A model generated the notes under the pieces. That model was not told the DNA's origin. It searched no databases and saw only the letters and a program-made list of their open reading frames with translations. Positions 46,801 to 59,066 of a stretch of 64,000 nucleotides of DNA are shown piece after piece (the first letter of the stretch is position 1; the number at the start of each line of letters is the position of its first letter). This DNA comes from Deroplatys truncata (taxonomy: Eukaryota > Arthropoda > Insecta > Mantodea > Mantidae). Made by a program: the position numbers and the translations under genes. The stretch is from assembly GCA_030765065.1 (NCBI GenBank), contig CM060990.1, positions 460,744,321-460,808,320 of the forward strand. The letters run 5' to 3'.

Positions 46801-47230
46801 TTGTGACGCAGCGGCTATGGCCCAAGGTTATCGGTAGGTCGGCGTCGGGCAGTCGGAGATAAAGAAGATAAATAGCGCTCGCCAGCGTCAACACCAGAAG
46901 CGTTATCACTAGATAGAATCTTTTGGATGTTTCTCCTCCTCGAATGTTCGAGAGCCCTGTGGAAATTATCAATGCCTATATAAGCGAGCGTTCTCGCGAG
47001 AAAGAGTGAATTATTTCGGTCCAGTATGCGAGCGAGCGAGTTGGTGGGTGAGTTTCCCGTGTGGCATCAAGTGCGATTCTCCGAACGAGTTTGTGGCAAC
47101 TGCTGTGGCGTGCAGTGGTTGCTGCTGCGGAACGAGGGATTGTGGAGGTCTTGCGTTCGAATCTCCAGTGAGCGAACCGTCCGGAAGAGGAGGCTACGTC
47201 GCGAGGAAGTGAAGTGACGGAGAATTGAAC
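46801..47230 (+). promoter_or_regulatory. LTR-like or promoter-like block with TATA box and palindromes
   Basis: Starts TGTGACGCAGCGGC, a plausible LTR 5' end. A near-palindrome CTCGAATGTTCGAG lies at 46939-46952, a TATA box TATATAAG at 46977-46984 and a perfect 12-bp palindrome TTCTCGCGAGAA at 46991-47002. GC-rich sequence follows, with GCGAGCGAGCGAG and a B-box-like GCGTTCGAATCTCC near 47153. Local GC is far above both flanks. No partner LTR, PBS or target duplication was found, so a solo LTR or a host promoter are both open. Confidence 0.45.
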
Positions 47231-50200
47231 TAGTTCACGTTAGTGCATGGTAGTGAAAATTAATTAACTCCCAGTGAACTTGAACCAGATAAGAATAAAA
47301 CAGTGGCAGTGAAAACCGAGAGAAGTCACAGTTGAAAAACTACAGTTACAATATCGTGAATATTTAAAAAATCTGTGCAAACTTACTTTTATCAATTAAA
47401 CATATCTAAGATTGGTTTGTGCCTATTTGTGGTTTATTTAGTTGTTATACCTGATTACATTGTCCACTACCATGATAATATCCTTGTACCTCTTTTTTCT
47501 CCCCCCTTACGACCTGCAAATTATTGTTCGTATCAGCACAGATATGATTCAAAAGTGATGAGGGCTCTCAGTCAGCAGCCATTTGAGAGGTTACCACTGG
47601 GAGGTAAATGTAATGAAAACGCATCCCTATTCATTTTATGAATATCTGCCTTTTTCATATCTATATATGCAGTGTTGTATGCATTTAAAAAGAAAAATAA
47701 CTACTATTTTTTGGTATGAAAGCACGAACTAAAATAGTTTCTAAATTAAGAAAGTAGAAATAGTAGTAACCGTATTTAGGGCAACTAAGGGCGAAATTTA
47801 TTATCTCTGTATAGTCAAGCAACTGGAATATGCAGGGAGCTGTTTGTGGAAAACCCCACCAGTGGTGGAGCTGTCCTTCTGGTGTATTCAACAGCAATGT
47901 AAAATACCGATTGAGATCCTTAATAAAGCACCAACCTCGACACTGTAGTATCATTAGGTTAGAGAGTGTAGGAGTATTAGAGCAAATTGCGACCCTAAGG
48001 ATGAAAGAAAATATGAATGTGAGAGTAGCTTAGCCAGCGTATCAAGGATACGGAATCTCAGATTGGCGCCATCTGTGAATCGTACAGGAATTTCTGCTGG
48101 GGAGGCAAGCAACATTGTCGCCCAGGATCCCAAGTGGCCGGCCCCAACCTATCGATTCCCCTTTTCCTCACATCCCCCATCACTGAATGAGCACAAATCA
48201 CTGCAAATTGGTTTATTCACCCTGCTAAAGTGGCAAAGTCTCCCGGCTCAATTCTGTTGAGCTTCGCAACCTATAACAGCAAATCGCTCGCAACAAATAT
48301 TCCTCGGGGGATGGTGATGTTTGGAGAGGGGGCGATGTCATCAGATCGGATCGAATCAAACTATACGACCGTTCGGAGCCGCTTGACCATTCCCGATCGA
48401 CCGACTGGACGTCCAGCCACAAGCCAAGAGCTCTGTAAACCGTTTCAATGAAGATGATAGCCATCACAGCGGTCATGGACTGTGTATTGCCACCCACTGC
48501 TTTCATGCAAGACTACAGATAAAGGTTCACCGCCACTTCTTTCGGCTGACCCTTTCTTAAAGCGCTTCGTTTTACCCACTACTGTGGGAGCAAAATTTCA
48601 AGACGAACAATCTTCTCAGACATGCCGCTGTTGGCGATTTAACTATAAAACCTCTCAGCGTAGAAACGTATATTGGAACCTTCACAGCGAATATCCTGAA
48701 GCAATGACCTGTGTCAGGCCATGAATAATACAATATTGCAGGGCAACCAGAAAATTTCTTGCTATTTCGAAAACCAGTTTACGGGGAGTAGAGTGGCGCC
48801 ATTACAAAAATGTTTGATATTTATGCTGCACCGAAGGAGAGATTTAGATATGTGTAACAATAAAAACTCTCGGATATCTTGTCATAATTCAGGACTTATT
48901 ACATATAAAAAAGGAGAGAACAAGCGAGGGGGTCAAAAAACTAAAAAAATCATTAAAATTACAGGTAACTATTTACACTGTAATGCAGAATTTAAATGAA
49001 ATATAATTTCATAGTTCGCATCTCAACAAATTAAATATAATAAATCTGCAGAACTTGGATTCAACAGGAATGTCCAGATATTTAGTTTTTCAAGTCTGCA
49101 AACTTTTACTTGAAATTTCAAAATGAATTTCTAATTATATTTCATACCAAAACGGCTCGTAGCACCAAAACGTCCACTGGCAGTTATTAGAATATCTACA
49201 TCCCAGGTAAATGCACGGTTATTAAAATATAATAGTCAAAACATATTGACACTAGCAGCATTTATTCGATATGTCATGCATGATCTTCAAGATGAATTTT
49301 GACAGCTACTGTCATATCAAATTTAATGAATTTAGAGAAATGTGATACTAAGAAAGAAAAAAACTATTACTCTGCTACGGATTTAAATTCCGTTATGAAA
49401 TTTGTAAACAAGTAAAAAAAGTAATGCATTTTTCAATTAGGTATGCTTAAAACTGAGATTTTTCTAAGAATGGTGATTAATTCTTCTTAAAGTTAACGTA
49501 GAGAGCGATTTTATTTGAGCACTAACAATGATATCTGATCAGAATATTCTTGATGATTTTTTATTTTATTATATATATATACATATATATAGGGCCTTTG
49601 CATAATATTAGAGGTTTCGGTTCAGTAAGAATGCGAATATAAGGATTGGAACGTAAAGACGACTACAAAACACGGAAGTTAGTTTTACCACTGCCAATAA
49701 AAACATATCTGTGATAGGGTATGGTCACACCATAGTTGGTAAACTTTGACCCTATGTTCATTTCCTAGCCTTCAGTGCTCTGGTGTCAGTTAAGATGCTG
49801 AGCCGCTTTAATAACACAATTATTTTTGCATCAGCTCGATTACCAATTATTCTCGCTTGCGGTAGGTGGACATATAAAACACGAATTCTAATCTCAGCCG
49901 TTAAATATAGAAGAGAAATTTCCATTACTCTAAAATATTTGGTTATGTTCAGTTATTTCCCTTGTACAGATATGTGTAATTAAACCATTGTCTCTACACC
50001 TAATATAAGTCAGGTAATTTTAGAATCATTACATGTTAGGGCGGAACTCGAACTTAAATTAAAGCTTGCACAGACTGATAGGAAATACAAAAACAATTAA
50101 GCTATGCCATTATTTAGAACCGGGAATTAAAATTAATTTTGGAAACACATTAGAAGTACGTCGATATGCCCAGAATAGCAGTGTTATCGCAGTTTCCTTT

Positions 50201-53200
50201 GGAATTATTTGCCATTTTGAGCAAACACAATGGGCAGGGTTACAACCTGATCGAGCCGGTTCGGAACTAAGAATTCCGGCCCGTGCAGATCTCTAACAGA
50301 AGTTTCTACATCTGCAGAAAAGCGAATTTTAACTAATAAGTATGGATGTGTAAGGCCAAATATTTGAAATTTTTGTGGGATCTTAAAATAAATTCTAACA
50401 AAAAAATTTACGTTGAGAATTGTATTATTCGGAACCTTAGTTACGGACATTTGCGGTTTACTTTACATGTTGGACATCGTTTTAAATTGTAAAAGGCTCA
50501 TCTTTTATCCATTTTCTACTTATTAAACTAAGATGTACTAATTTCACTTACGTGTTTTCTAAGCTTACTTTTAAATTAGTTAGGGATACAGGTATACAGA
50601 AAAAGTTGATTGCAGCAACAAGTTATGCTGGATGATTGGTTAAAATCAAGTATTAAACAGCCCTAATCACGAAGAGTTCAGATTAATTTTGTTGTGACAG
50701 GTAATTTCAATTTTAAATCTCGTATATGCATGGGTTATGTAGCCACAATAAATAGCTTATACGTCAGCAGTTTCATCACTTTTTTTGGACCACTGCTTTT
50801 TCTAGCACAGTTTCTTTGGTGAATAACTACAGAATGGTTGAAAGCAAAGTTATCAGCACTCAAACACATTTTACTAACCATAAGAACGAAAATGTGCTTC
50901 ATCTCTAACAAGGTAGGTCCATGTAGTTGCTAGTTATGTACGACTAGGACAGCTTTGTTTACGTTTTACAACTTAATCATTACCAAAATTAAGGGTGCTA
51001 TTGAATCGTGTGGCGGAAATTAAGAGGGGGAAGAAAATATGAAAGGAAAGAGACAGAAGGGAGATGGAAGATACTTCATTACTGAACTGGTGAGAGCTCG
51101 AACCAGGATTACTTCACTAACTTCTCTCATCATTGCCAGTCGTGCAAATGAATTAATTCGTTCAAGAATTATTGAAGCGCGACATAATTAATGATCTTGT
51201 CATTCAGAACAAATTCTCTGCCCTATATTTCCATCAATAAATAGAGAATTATAAGCCAGAGAAGAGTGCAACTTGCGTTTTAACTGCTAGCAACAAAAAT
51301 ATATCCAAGCGATCCAACTGTTCTAGCAAGGAACTAACGCTATAAAAAATTTACACATTCACAGCGGCTAGGAAGCTACCATAACAGCCTTGGTGAAAGT
51401 ACTCCACTCGAGATCGCAAGGAGCGAATGACGGTAGAGTTGAATGAGGTTTGAGTGTTATGAAATGTGAGAACTGTGAGGCGATTAAAGTGCCATTTCAT
51501 TAAAATAAATGGTTATTTCACAAATCAACGTGATGAAACAATCACACTGAACGAATTTCACGAACTACCCACCGATACAAATAACAAAATTTTACTCTTA
51601 GATTAGATATTAAATATAGGTCAATTCTGATTCTGGAGAAACTTGCTTTAAGGGATTTAGCTGCAGCAAGAACTCCAGACATGCATAATACCAGCATGCT
51701 AGTACACTGCTCCTGCGTAGATATGCTCGTCTTATAATTTAATAGACAATGTCCACCGAACATGACCGTTAACCCTTTCGGTGCTACATTGTTTCACAAC
51801 CAGCGACCGTGTGATTATGTCTCGGCTGCGCATATTTTGCACAGTCTATGTTGAATGTTTTCGCATGATTTCAGACGGCACGCTTCTAATTGGACTCGTT
51901 TAAGTTTATCAATACGCCTGCTTGCCCTACTGGCCTTTTACATGACTTCTACTGGCTGTTATGAATGCTGGGTGGGATAAACAGCATATGCATACCGTAA
52001 CGTAAGCAATATCTGTATGAAATGCATTATAAACGTGGGCACCTTATTGTGCGAGTATCAAAACCGTGAATTGTATCCGTATCCAAAATAAATGCCAAAA
52101 ATGGGACACTAATGTGATGAACACAGCTCAGTCAAAGTACAGAAATGAACATCCCAGAGCACATAGAAATCGTCACGAGGAAACAAGTACTCGTAAACAA
52201 ACAGAAACGCGGATGACCACGAAAAAACACAGCGATCTAACAGGCATATCCTTTATTAGTAATGAGTGTAAATTTGCCTAAATGCAAGAAAACTTGAGAG
52301 AATGTGATTTATAAATGTCCCCGATGGAACTACGAGTATAGATAGTTGTCAGGATTCGCAGGAGAAAATCGCATTCTTTTTCTAATTGATTCCTGGGGAG
52401 GTGAAAAAGGTGATAGTGAATCATGATGATGATGATGATGATGATCACAACGATAGACTTCAAAAGCTGACATTTCCATAAGTAGTTGATTCCTATGAGA
52501 TGTACAAGACTTGTGCACCAGCTGACGTTACCCCATTTATCTTCATTCAAGAGCATGTTAAAACTCATAAACGATACAAGGATATTATCTTTCAACTTTA
52601 AGTGTCCGGAAAATGTTCTTCTCCTTCATTCACCTTCATATATAGCCGTTTGTCTTTATCTGATCATCTGCATGTGCTAAGAAATATTTCATTATGAATC
52701 TTTATGTACTGTGATGTTATATCTGGTAAATCCTAATTTTTCATTCCATAAAGATTTTTGTAATCATCTCAGTTTTTGTGCAAGAGATTAAAGCAGTAAT
52801 CTCGTCAATATTGGTTGGAAAATTGTTTTAGTATTGTACATCGAATCTATATTTCCATGCTCATTTTACCTGTTCTAAGTAGATGTATAAGCTATAAATT
52901 TCTAGTTTATATTACGCACATATGCATTATTCAGTAATGTAAGCGGAAATCTCCTCTGACAATACATTTCCTTCCCTGTATGCCTTTTGGCAGTATCCTT
53001 TCTGGATGGAAAACGGACAATCTGTTCAAAAGGCAACAAATCGGAAGTTCTGGATGATAAGCTTACAACCGTCACCTGATCACAGCTTTCTGGATCTATT
53101 TGATGGCTTACCAGATAACTGTTATCTTATCGGCTGCATGCAGTTGGTATCCTCCCTTCGTGTCTCAGTTCAAAACGTTGCACGTAACTCAATACGTTTG

Positions 53201-53623
53201 TTGTTCTATATTTCTTAGTTATATTTTAAAATAACTGGCTAGCCATTATATTTTTAAAAAAAATACAGGCATGAAAATCAACTTTCTGTATAATTTTACA
53301 CCAAGTACATTGTTTGAAATGTTTTTTGAGATCAAGTATATTTCACTTTGGAAGTCATTTATTCTTTACATTTTGGTGAAGCATTGATTGTAACAAGCAG
53401 TGCATTCTCTTTGAACTCTCTGGCAACCAATTCTTGTTACAGATGTGTTCTCATTTAAATGATACTTCTGGAAACGAAAAGTCTGGATAAGATGCTCCAG
53501 CAAACCAATGGCTTCATAGCCCGGAATATATTATGAGCTCATGGGACATATCAATGATTTTTGGTAAAATGCCTCACAGACAAAGTGGTACGTCTCCGAA
53601 TTCTACGATGATATAACAGCAGT
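47231..53623. other. Long stretch without recognisable genes
   Basis: About 6.4 kb. 48060-48720 is GC-richer with several short open frames of unknown meaning. (TA)n lies at 49568-49592 and (ATG)n at 52422-52444. A weak tRNA-like pair of boxes at 51090-51150 (minus) was not accepted. No TE protein was recognised. Confidence 0.4.
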
Positions 53624-53871
53624 ACCGACGCGGGTGACCGAGCTCGTTAAAGCACGGACTCGTGAGCGCGAGGCCCGCTGTTCAAATTCAGCCAAGACCA
53701 TCCTACTTTAGTGTTTTTCTTTTTCAGGTCTTCCTCAGTCCGCATAAATGGAAAATGTCGGGGTGGAATCTTAAACTTAGGCCTGGAACGCATACTTCCC
53801 AAATTTGCTTTGCCAGTGTCCACTGTCTGTGGTGCTGTATGTAGTAGGAATGGGCGTTAGCCACTACTATT
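53624..53871 (+). mobile_element. tRNA-derived SINE, family A, copy 4
   Basis: Head GGGTGACCGAGCTCGTTAAAG with degraded B box (GCTGTTCAAATTCAGCC), then TTTTTCAGGTCTTCCTCAGT, TTAGGCCTGGAACGCATAC, GTCTGTGGTGCTGTATGTAG and the end GGGCGTTAGCCACTACT. Confidence 0.85.
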
Positions 53872-54254
53872 CATAAGGGGATTTTTTATAAGTTGAAACG
53901 TAAAACTCTTTCTCTTGTAAAATTATAAATAGCTGACTAACCACCTCACTCCACAGCAGCACAAAAGCACAAAACAGTAATCACGGGGAATTGAAGCCAT
54001 CTAAAATTAGATTTATGCCTCTTTGGCGGAATTATGACCTTCGAAGGAACGCTTCTGATAACGACTCCAACCTCTGTTACATCAATGATGCTAACAACGC
54101 AACATTAACCTTCTGCTGACACACCTTTGCGTTAAACTAGCGTAAGTCTAAGTACTGAAGGCTAATTTTACCGTTCTTCTTCTTCTCCAGCGTTTTTTGG
54201 GGACTACTATGTTCCACGGCTCTGGAAGCATGTGCCATTTTAGTTTTCCAAAAC
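53872..54254. other. No recognisable feature
   Basis: Non-coding DNA with nothing recognised. Confidence 0.4.
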
Positions 54255-54365
54255 GCTTGTGCGTCTAATAGTCCACCTGTGTGTCTGTCTATAAACAGCA
54301 TCTGAAAAATTTGGAGAAATACCAGATTTCCTACTTAAGTCGAATATCTTATAAGCATGCAATGA
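54255..54365 (+). repeat. Dispersed repeat family D, short fragment
   Basis: GTGTGTCTGTCTATAAACAG, GAGAAATACCAGATTTCC and TCGAATATCTTATAAGCATG follow the order and spacing seen at 32940-33050. Confidence 0.4.
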
Positions 54366-55609
54366 GAACATATGTAGGAAACACTCCGCCCCAAACGAGC
54401 CTTTATAAATATGTTTAATTTATTTTCATTTTTTTCAAAAAAAGCTCTAATAATTTTGATTAAAATACAACATGTCTGAAGTATTGGCATGAGGAATACA
54501 ACCACATGCCTATGAAATGAACTTTATTCTCAGGAATTTTATATAACTGAAATTCTCTTACACTGAAATAGAATCATTGGAAGAAATATATCAACATTTT
54601 CGTGAGATTAGCTATTTCTGAAATATTTGGTGTTGATCCTTACATTTACCTATATATTAAGCAGTGCAGTTTGACATTTAAGAAGGCGTTGTTTTACTGT
54701 CCATGGTATTATGAAAAGAGTTTGTAATATTATGGGTAGCGTTTAATGTCATAAATCGACTTGCTTTCTTAAAAACAACTATTGTTTCAACCTAAAATAT
54801 GTGATATTTCATTGATATTGAGAGTAAACATTTCTTGCGATTATTCGTTATGATTAAGAAGTAAGCAGGTAAATAAGGTTTTATGTGAATGACTTGTAGA
54901 AAGGCTGTGAAAATAAATTATAACAGGCTGAGGGAATAGTGCAATTGCTCTATATTATATTTTTATAATCTATTTCTCAATTCAGTCTCCAAACAACGAA
55001 ATAAACGCTGTAAGTACTTTAAGTATAGCGTGCACACGAGCTGTTTTTTCCCGTATTTATCAATATATGATTCATGAATTATACTAGACATCTTAGAATT
55101 GTACAGGACATTGAACAAACAGTGTCAGTCCTCGGTACTTTGACTGCCGCCTGGTAGACAACAACACGCAAATCAAAAACGGTGAACAAGCAGTTAAATA
55201 TCGATACCAGAGGCTGAATTCCTACCGACACCATTGACATTACAAGTAAACAAGCGTGGTCATGCTGCATCTATTTTTTGCTTCAAATTATTTAATGTAT
55301 AGAACATCTTCTTGCGTGCTGAAAAAGTAGTAGTCATGTAACACCCCTTTGTATCTACTACTTTCAGGCGAAAATGCTTTTAGAGCGTTCATATTAATAT
55401 GAGCACTTTTCCATGCTAAAGGGCACTTTAAAATTGCATTGTGGCGTTTGATGTTTTCCAATTAATGGACATTTCTTTCCCTATTCGATTTTACCTGGAC
55501 ATTTTCCTCTACGCCAATTTCTCCTTACAGTTATTTTCACCCTATGTCTGTCTTCCTTATATGCATTTTTGCCTGAATAAATAAAAAAAGAGACAAAGTA
55601 TATTCTTCG

Positions 55610-55650
55610 TTTTTTTTTTTTTTTTTTTTTTTTTTTGTTTTTTTTTTTTT
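55610..55650 (+). repeat. Poly(T) tract
   Basis: Forty T residues with one G at 55637. Confidence 0.95.
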
Positions 55651-56384
55651 CATATCCAAGGCATTTGCAAACAGTGTAATATCTGTAAAATTTTAACTTA
55701 TTTGCTTAAATTTTTCACCTGCTCATAAGAAAGAAATAAATGAAAAATTTGATAATTCTACGTTGAACCCTTATTGAGAAATTAGTGTTCCGATAACTTT
55801 ATATGTTAATACTTTGAACTTAATCAAAATGCTAATTGCACTAAACCGCAAGACAAGACACTTCTAACCCAACATTTAATTTGATACTTTAGGATTCTTA
55901 AACATACCTATTAGTTTGTTCATAAGAAATTATTAAATATCAGAATAAATGAACATAAAAATTCCCAAATCGGTTTTTTTATTTTACAAGCGGTAAAATT
56001 TCAGAAAGATTGCATTAAAGCTGCAACATAACAGGAATTTTCAACACTGCAAAATGCTGAAAACAGTTATTAGAGAGAAAACCGCTACAAAGAAACCAAG
56101 CACTTATGAGAAGACCTTTAAATAGGGGTAGTACGCCACTTAACATTTACATAATTCCAGAAACGAAAACAGACTAGGGTCGTTCAATTGTAAATCGGAC
56201 ATGACATACGAAATATGAACATACACATTTTTCATTACTATGTTGCATATTGTACTCAGATATCATAGAAACACAGGATACCAGTAAAATTGATTATTTT
56301 TGCATATTCTATGTTGTCATGACAATAAGGAAAAGAACAGAAAAATCATACCGTTCGTTCCTTCATAAGACAAGATTTACTCAG

Positions 56385-56424
56385 TAGAATGGCTTTTCGA
56401 CTCGTCTCCCGAGAAGCCATTCTA
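56385..56424. repeat. 15-bp inverted repeat (hairpin)
   Basis: TAGAATGGCTTTTCG (56385-56399) pairs with CGAGAAGCCATTCTA (56410-56424) with one G-T pair and a 10-base loop. Confidence 0.85.
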
Positions 56425-56578
56425 AAGAACAAATGGAGAATGCCTAGTTTTTAGAGGTTTAATCAGGTTGAATCACTAAAAGGACAGCCATAATGAAGAA
56501 TAGAAATATCTTTGCTTGTCCTAAGTAGGTAGGTTAAAAATTGTGCAATCCCTTCATTATTTATTTAAGACCGTTTGA

Positions 56579-56604
56579 ATAATAATAATAATAATAATAA
56601 TAAT
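56579..56604 (+). repeat. (AAT)n microsatellite
   Basis: About eight AAT units. Confidence 0.9.
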
Positions 56605-56807
56605 GACAATAATAACCATTAAGACCTGTTTATATTATATAGAGGATTAGCCAACAATGTAGTTCGAGTTGCTTTCTTGTTCTGTATCATTTAGTCAAAT
56701 CTCTTTTGTGTTAAAAGATAGCTGCGTATATATATATATATATATTGAACCTAGTCCTGGTGCTATAATTATGAACAGAAGAGCATCTAGTAAAACTAAG
56801 TAATTCA

Positions 56808-57022
56808 TCCTGACGTATAGAAGACACTCAAGGACATACATGATGGCAAAGTAAGAACACGTAATTTGACAAAGAGTGGTTTACAGCGAGTTCGTGCTTG
56901 AGCTCCACAAATCAATCTAATACCCTTTTCTGTAAAATTAATAGCCTGTCTACAGAGGAATGATTGCGCCACAAGATGAGACCACATGCAAGATAACTAT
57001 AAGCATAAGCATATAAACATAT
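56808..57022 (-). pseudogene. LINE reverse-transcriptase C-terminal relic
   Basis: On the minus strand from 57022 one frame reads YAYAYSYLACGLILWRNHSS. A neighbouring frame then reads NFTEKGIRLICGAQARTRCK and PLFVKLRVLTLPSCMSLSVF. This matches the segment after the RT core in Jockey-like LINEs: Y-x-Y-L-x-Y-G-I-x-x-W-G-N-S, then K-x-x-R-x-I-x-G, then F-x-x-L-x-I-L-T-L-P-S. At least one frameshift is present and neither the RT core nor a poly(A) end is visible. It is a different fragment type from the relics at 17.6 and 61 kb. Confidence 0.6.
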
Positions 57023-57684
57023 GATGTATATTTGGAAACACTCATGGGAAGTACAGGAATCGTATTTTACTAACCACTATTTTACATTTATCTCGTTTTA
57101 TCGTGAAATTTTGTTTCAGGTTGTTTGCTATGAATGTATTAGCTTTCATTTCACCTTAAAGAAGGAAATCAATGAGAAAACTAATTTGAGTCGCGCATTC
57201 TGTCGCATAAATATAAACTGATTTAGACCGATCCCTTACAATTTAGGAAGAAATAGTGCAACTTATACGCTGATTTAAACCAACAGCTGCAACTTGAGGC
57301 TATTCCTCTGGCACCAACTGACACATCAAACAACCTAGGTATTTAAAATCTAATATTTAACAAACGATCGCTTTTCTCTTGAAGTGAATATTTAGGGCAC
57401 ATACGCCATCCCTTATTTTTTGCACGAGGAACACATCGATATGCATTTGACATTGTTTATTCTAAATAACTAATTAAATCGAGCAACATCAAGTTCCTGA
57501 TGCGTCTTCTGCTATTTGTATTACACCGTATTAAGGCGTGCTGCTATCTGGTGGCTGAATTCGACACGTGCTCTTATGTATGTTTGATTTTCCAAAGGCT
57601 AACTCCATCTTGGCGGCAAAGTAATATACAAACGAGGGCAATGTTTATTTTATTGCTGCTCCAACAGCTCATGAATAACTGTGA
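57023..57684. other. No recognisable feature
   Basis: Non-coding DNA between the LINE relic and the next SINE. Confidence 0.4.
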
Positions 57685-57906
57685 ACCGACACGGGTAGGC
57701 GAGGTCGTTAAGGCACAGACTCGTGAACAGGAGGTACACGGTTCAAATCCCGCCTGGACCGTATTTCAAGTTTTCCTCAGCCCTTATAACTTAGGCCTGG
57801 AACGTTTCCTCACCAAATTTAATTTCCCAGTTATTTTATTTCATGTATCATCAGTGCTCAACGCCTGTGGTGCCGTATGTTGTAAAAACGGGCGTTAAAC
57901 ACTACT
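57685..57906 (+). mobile_element. tRNA-derived SINE, family A, copy 5 (best preserved)
   Basis: Head ACGGGTAGGCGAGGTCGTTA with B box CACGGTTCAAATCCCGCC, CAAGTTTTCCTCAGC, TTAGGCCTGGAACGTTTCC, CATCAGTGCTCAACGCCTGT and the 3' end CGGGCGTTAAACACTACTT. A and B boxes are close to the Pol III consensus. Confidence 0.9.
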
Positions 57907-58541
57907 TAAAGTAAGATAGCCTAACCGTAAACAAGTGACTACTGTTTGAACTCCTGCTTAACTCTTTCCCTTCGCATCAGCTGATTATTATGACTTTTGA
58001 TATAAACAATGGTAGTTTTTTTCGGATTTGGAAACAATGTCCATACTGCTTGATTTTTAAATCATTTATAGGTAGATGTTTATTGTGAGTAACGTAACAT
58101 GGATAGAACAATAGATTTTTATATGAATAGTATGCCATATATGTGAATTAGTAATGAATCGAGAGTGTCACATGGTTGTTGCACATAAGATTTTTGTGCG
58201 ATTACAAAGGTGTACTCATAAAACGACATTTACTACTTAAAGATAAAGCAGGGATCTAAAACTAAGGAACAATAAGACAGATATAACAGAATAAGTAAAT
58301 ACGACGTTAATGACACGTACGTATGTCTCATCTAGATATTACTGTTTCACGTTTCACGTTTACGTAAGCACTCGTATATTATATGTGAGAAAATGCACGA
58401 CCTGTTGAAACAATGGTTTAAACGAGGTCAAAACTTTTCTTCCTGTGAACAGAAACAAGAAATGCTGTGATGCTGGTGATGTGAATTAGAGAAGGTTGTC
58501 TTTGCTCACCGTAATGGTACCAAGAGGTCAAGGGGAATTTG

Positions 58542-58579
<38 letters not shown>

Positions 58580-58923
58580 CTATGATTCATTTAAATGTTA
58601 CCTCAAAATTACATGCAACTTTAAATGAAACGCATTTGCAGTGGCTTGTAGGCTGAAGGCTCCTTAGGAATAGGGATTGCGTGTCGTTAGTAACTCATGG
58701 GAATCGAAGCCAGCCAACAGTTAGGAAGGCAATACAGTCAGTCCCATGCAACCGCGGCGGACGTCTTTATGGTTGCAAGTACTAGTGAAACATGGACAAT
58801 TAGTGTTGTGTGCCGCACCTTCAGTGAAAAATAGAAAAGAGTGGAGAAGACTGGGTTTGCAGTAAAAAGCATGACCATGGGCAGAAAACTATGATTGTCT
58901 CACAACAGTACCAAAACATAATA
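57907..58923. other. Non-coding, contains one microsatellite
   Basis: (AAT)n at 58543-58578; otherwise nothing recognised. Confidence 0.45.
58543..58578 (+). repeat. (AAT)n microsatellite
   Basis: About twelve uninterrupted units. Confidence 0.95.
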
Positions 58924-58925
58924 GT

Positions 58926-59066
58926 ATATTGTGCAACAAGACTATAATGGTAGTAATGAACACGTGAATAGGTTTATGAAACGCGCTGTAGCGAGTTTCA
59001 TAATTTTCCTACGTGCGTCTTAATTACAATTATATCCAAGTTGCATACGACTGTTTTTGGTCGACC
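58926..59066. mobile_element. Foldback-like inverted-repeat element, copy 2
   Basis: Left arm GTGCAACAAGACTATAATGG and right arm (complement of ATGCAACTTGGATATAATTG) are the ends of one long imperfect hairpin. The arms are about 60 bases each and meet around the centre GAAACGCGCTGTAGCGAGTTTC (quoted here as GAAACGCGC / GTAGCGAGTTTC). The outer sequence GACTATAATGGTAGTAAT and CATACGACTGTTT are shared with the element at 41517. Confidence 0.65.

Larger units (their letters stand above)
54366..56807. other. Non-coding, several low-complexity tracts
   Basis: Contains poly(T) at 55610-55650, a strong hairpin at 56385-56424, (AAT)n at 56579-56604 and (TA)n at 56727-56745. No gene recognised. Confidence 0.45.

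Noticed and set aside
48060-48720. GC-richer block as an exon or promoter
   Set aside because: Several open frames but no motif, TATA box or shared repeat; composition alone is not enough.
51090-51150. tRNA-like A/B boxes on the minus strand
   Set aside because: The B box is fair (GGTTCGAGCTC) but the A box is poor and no SINE body is shared with other copies.
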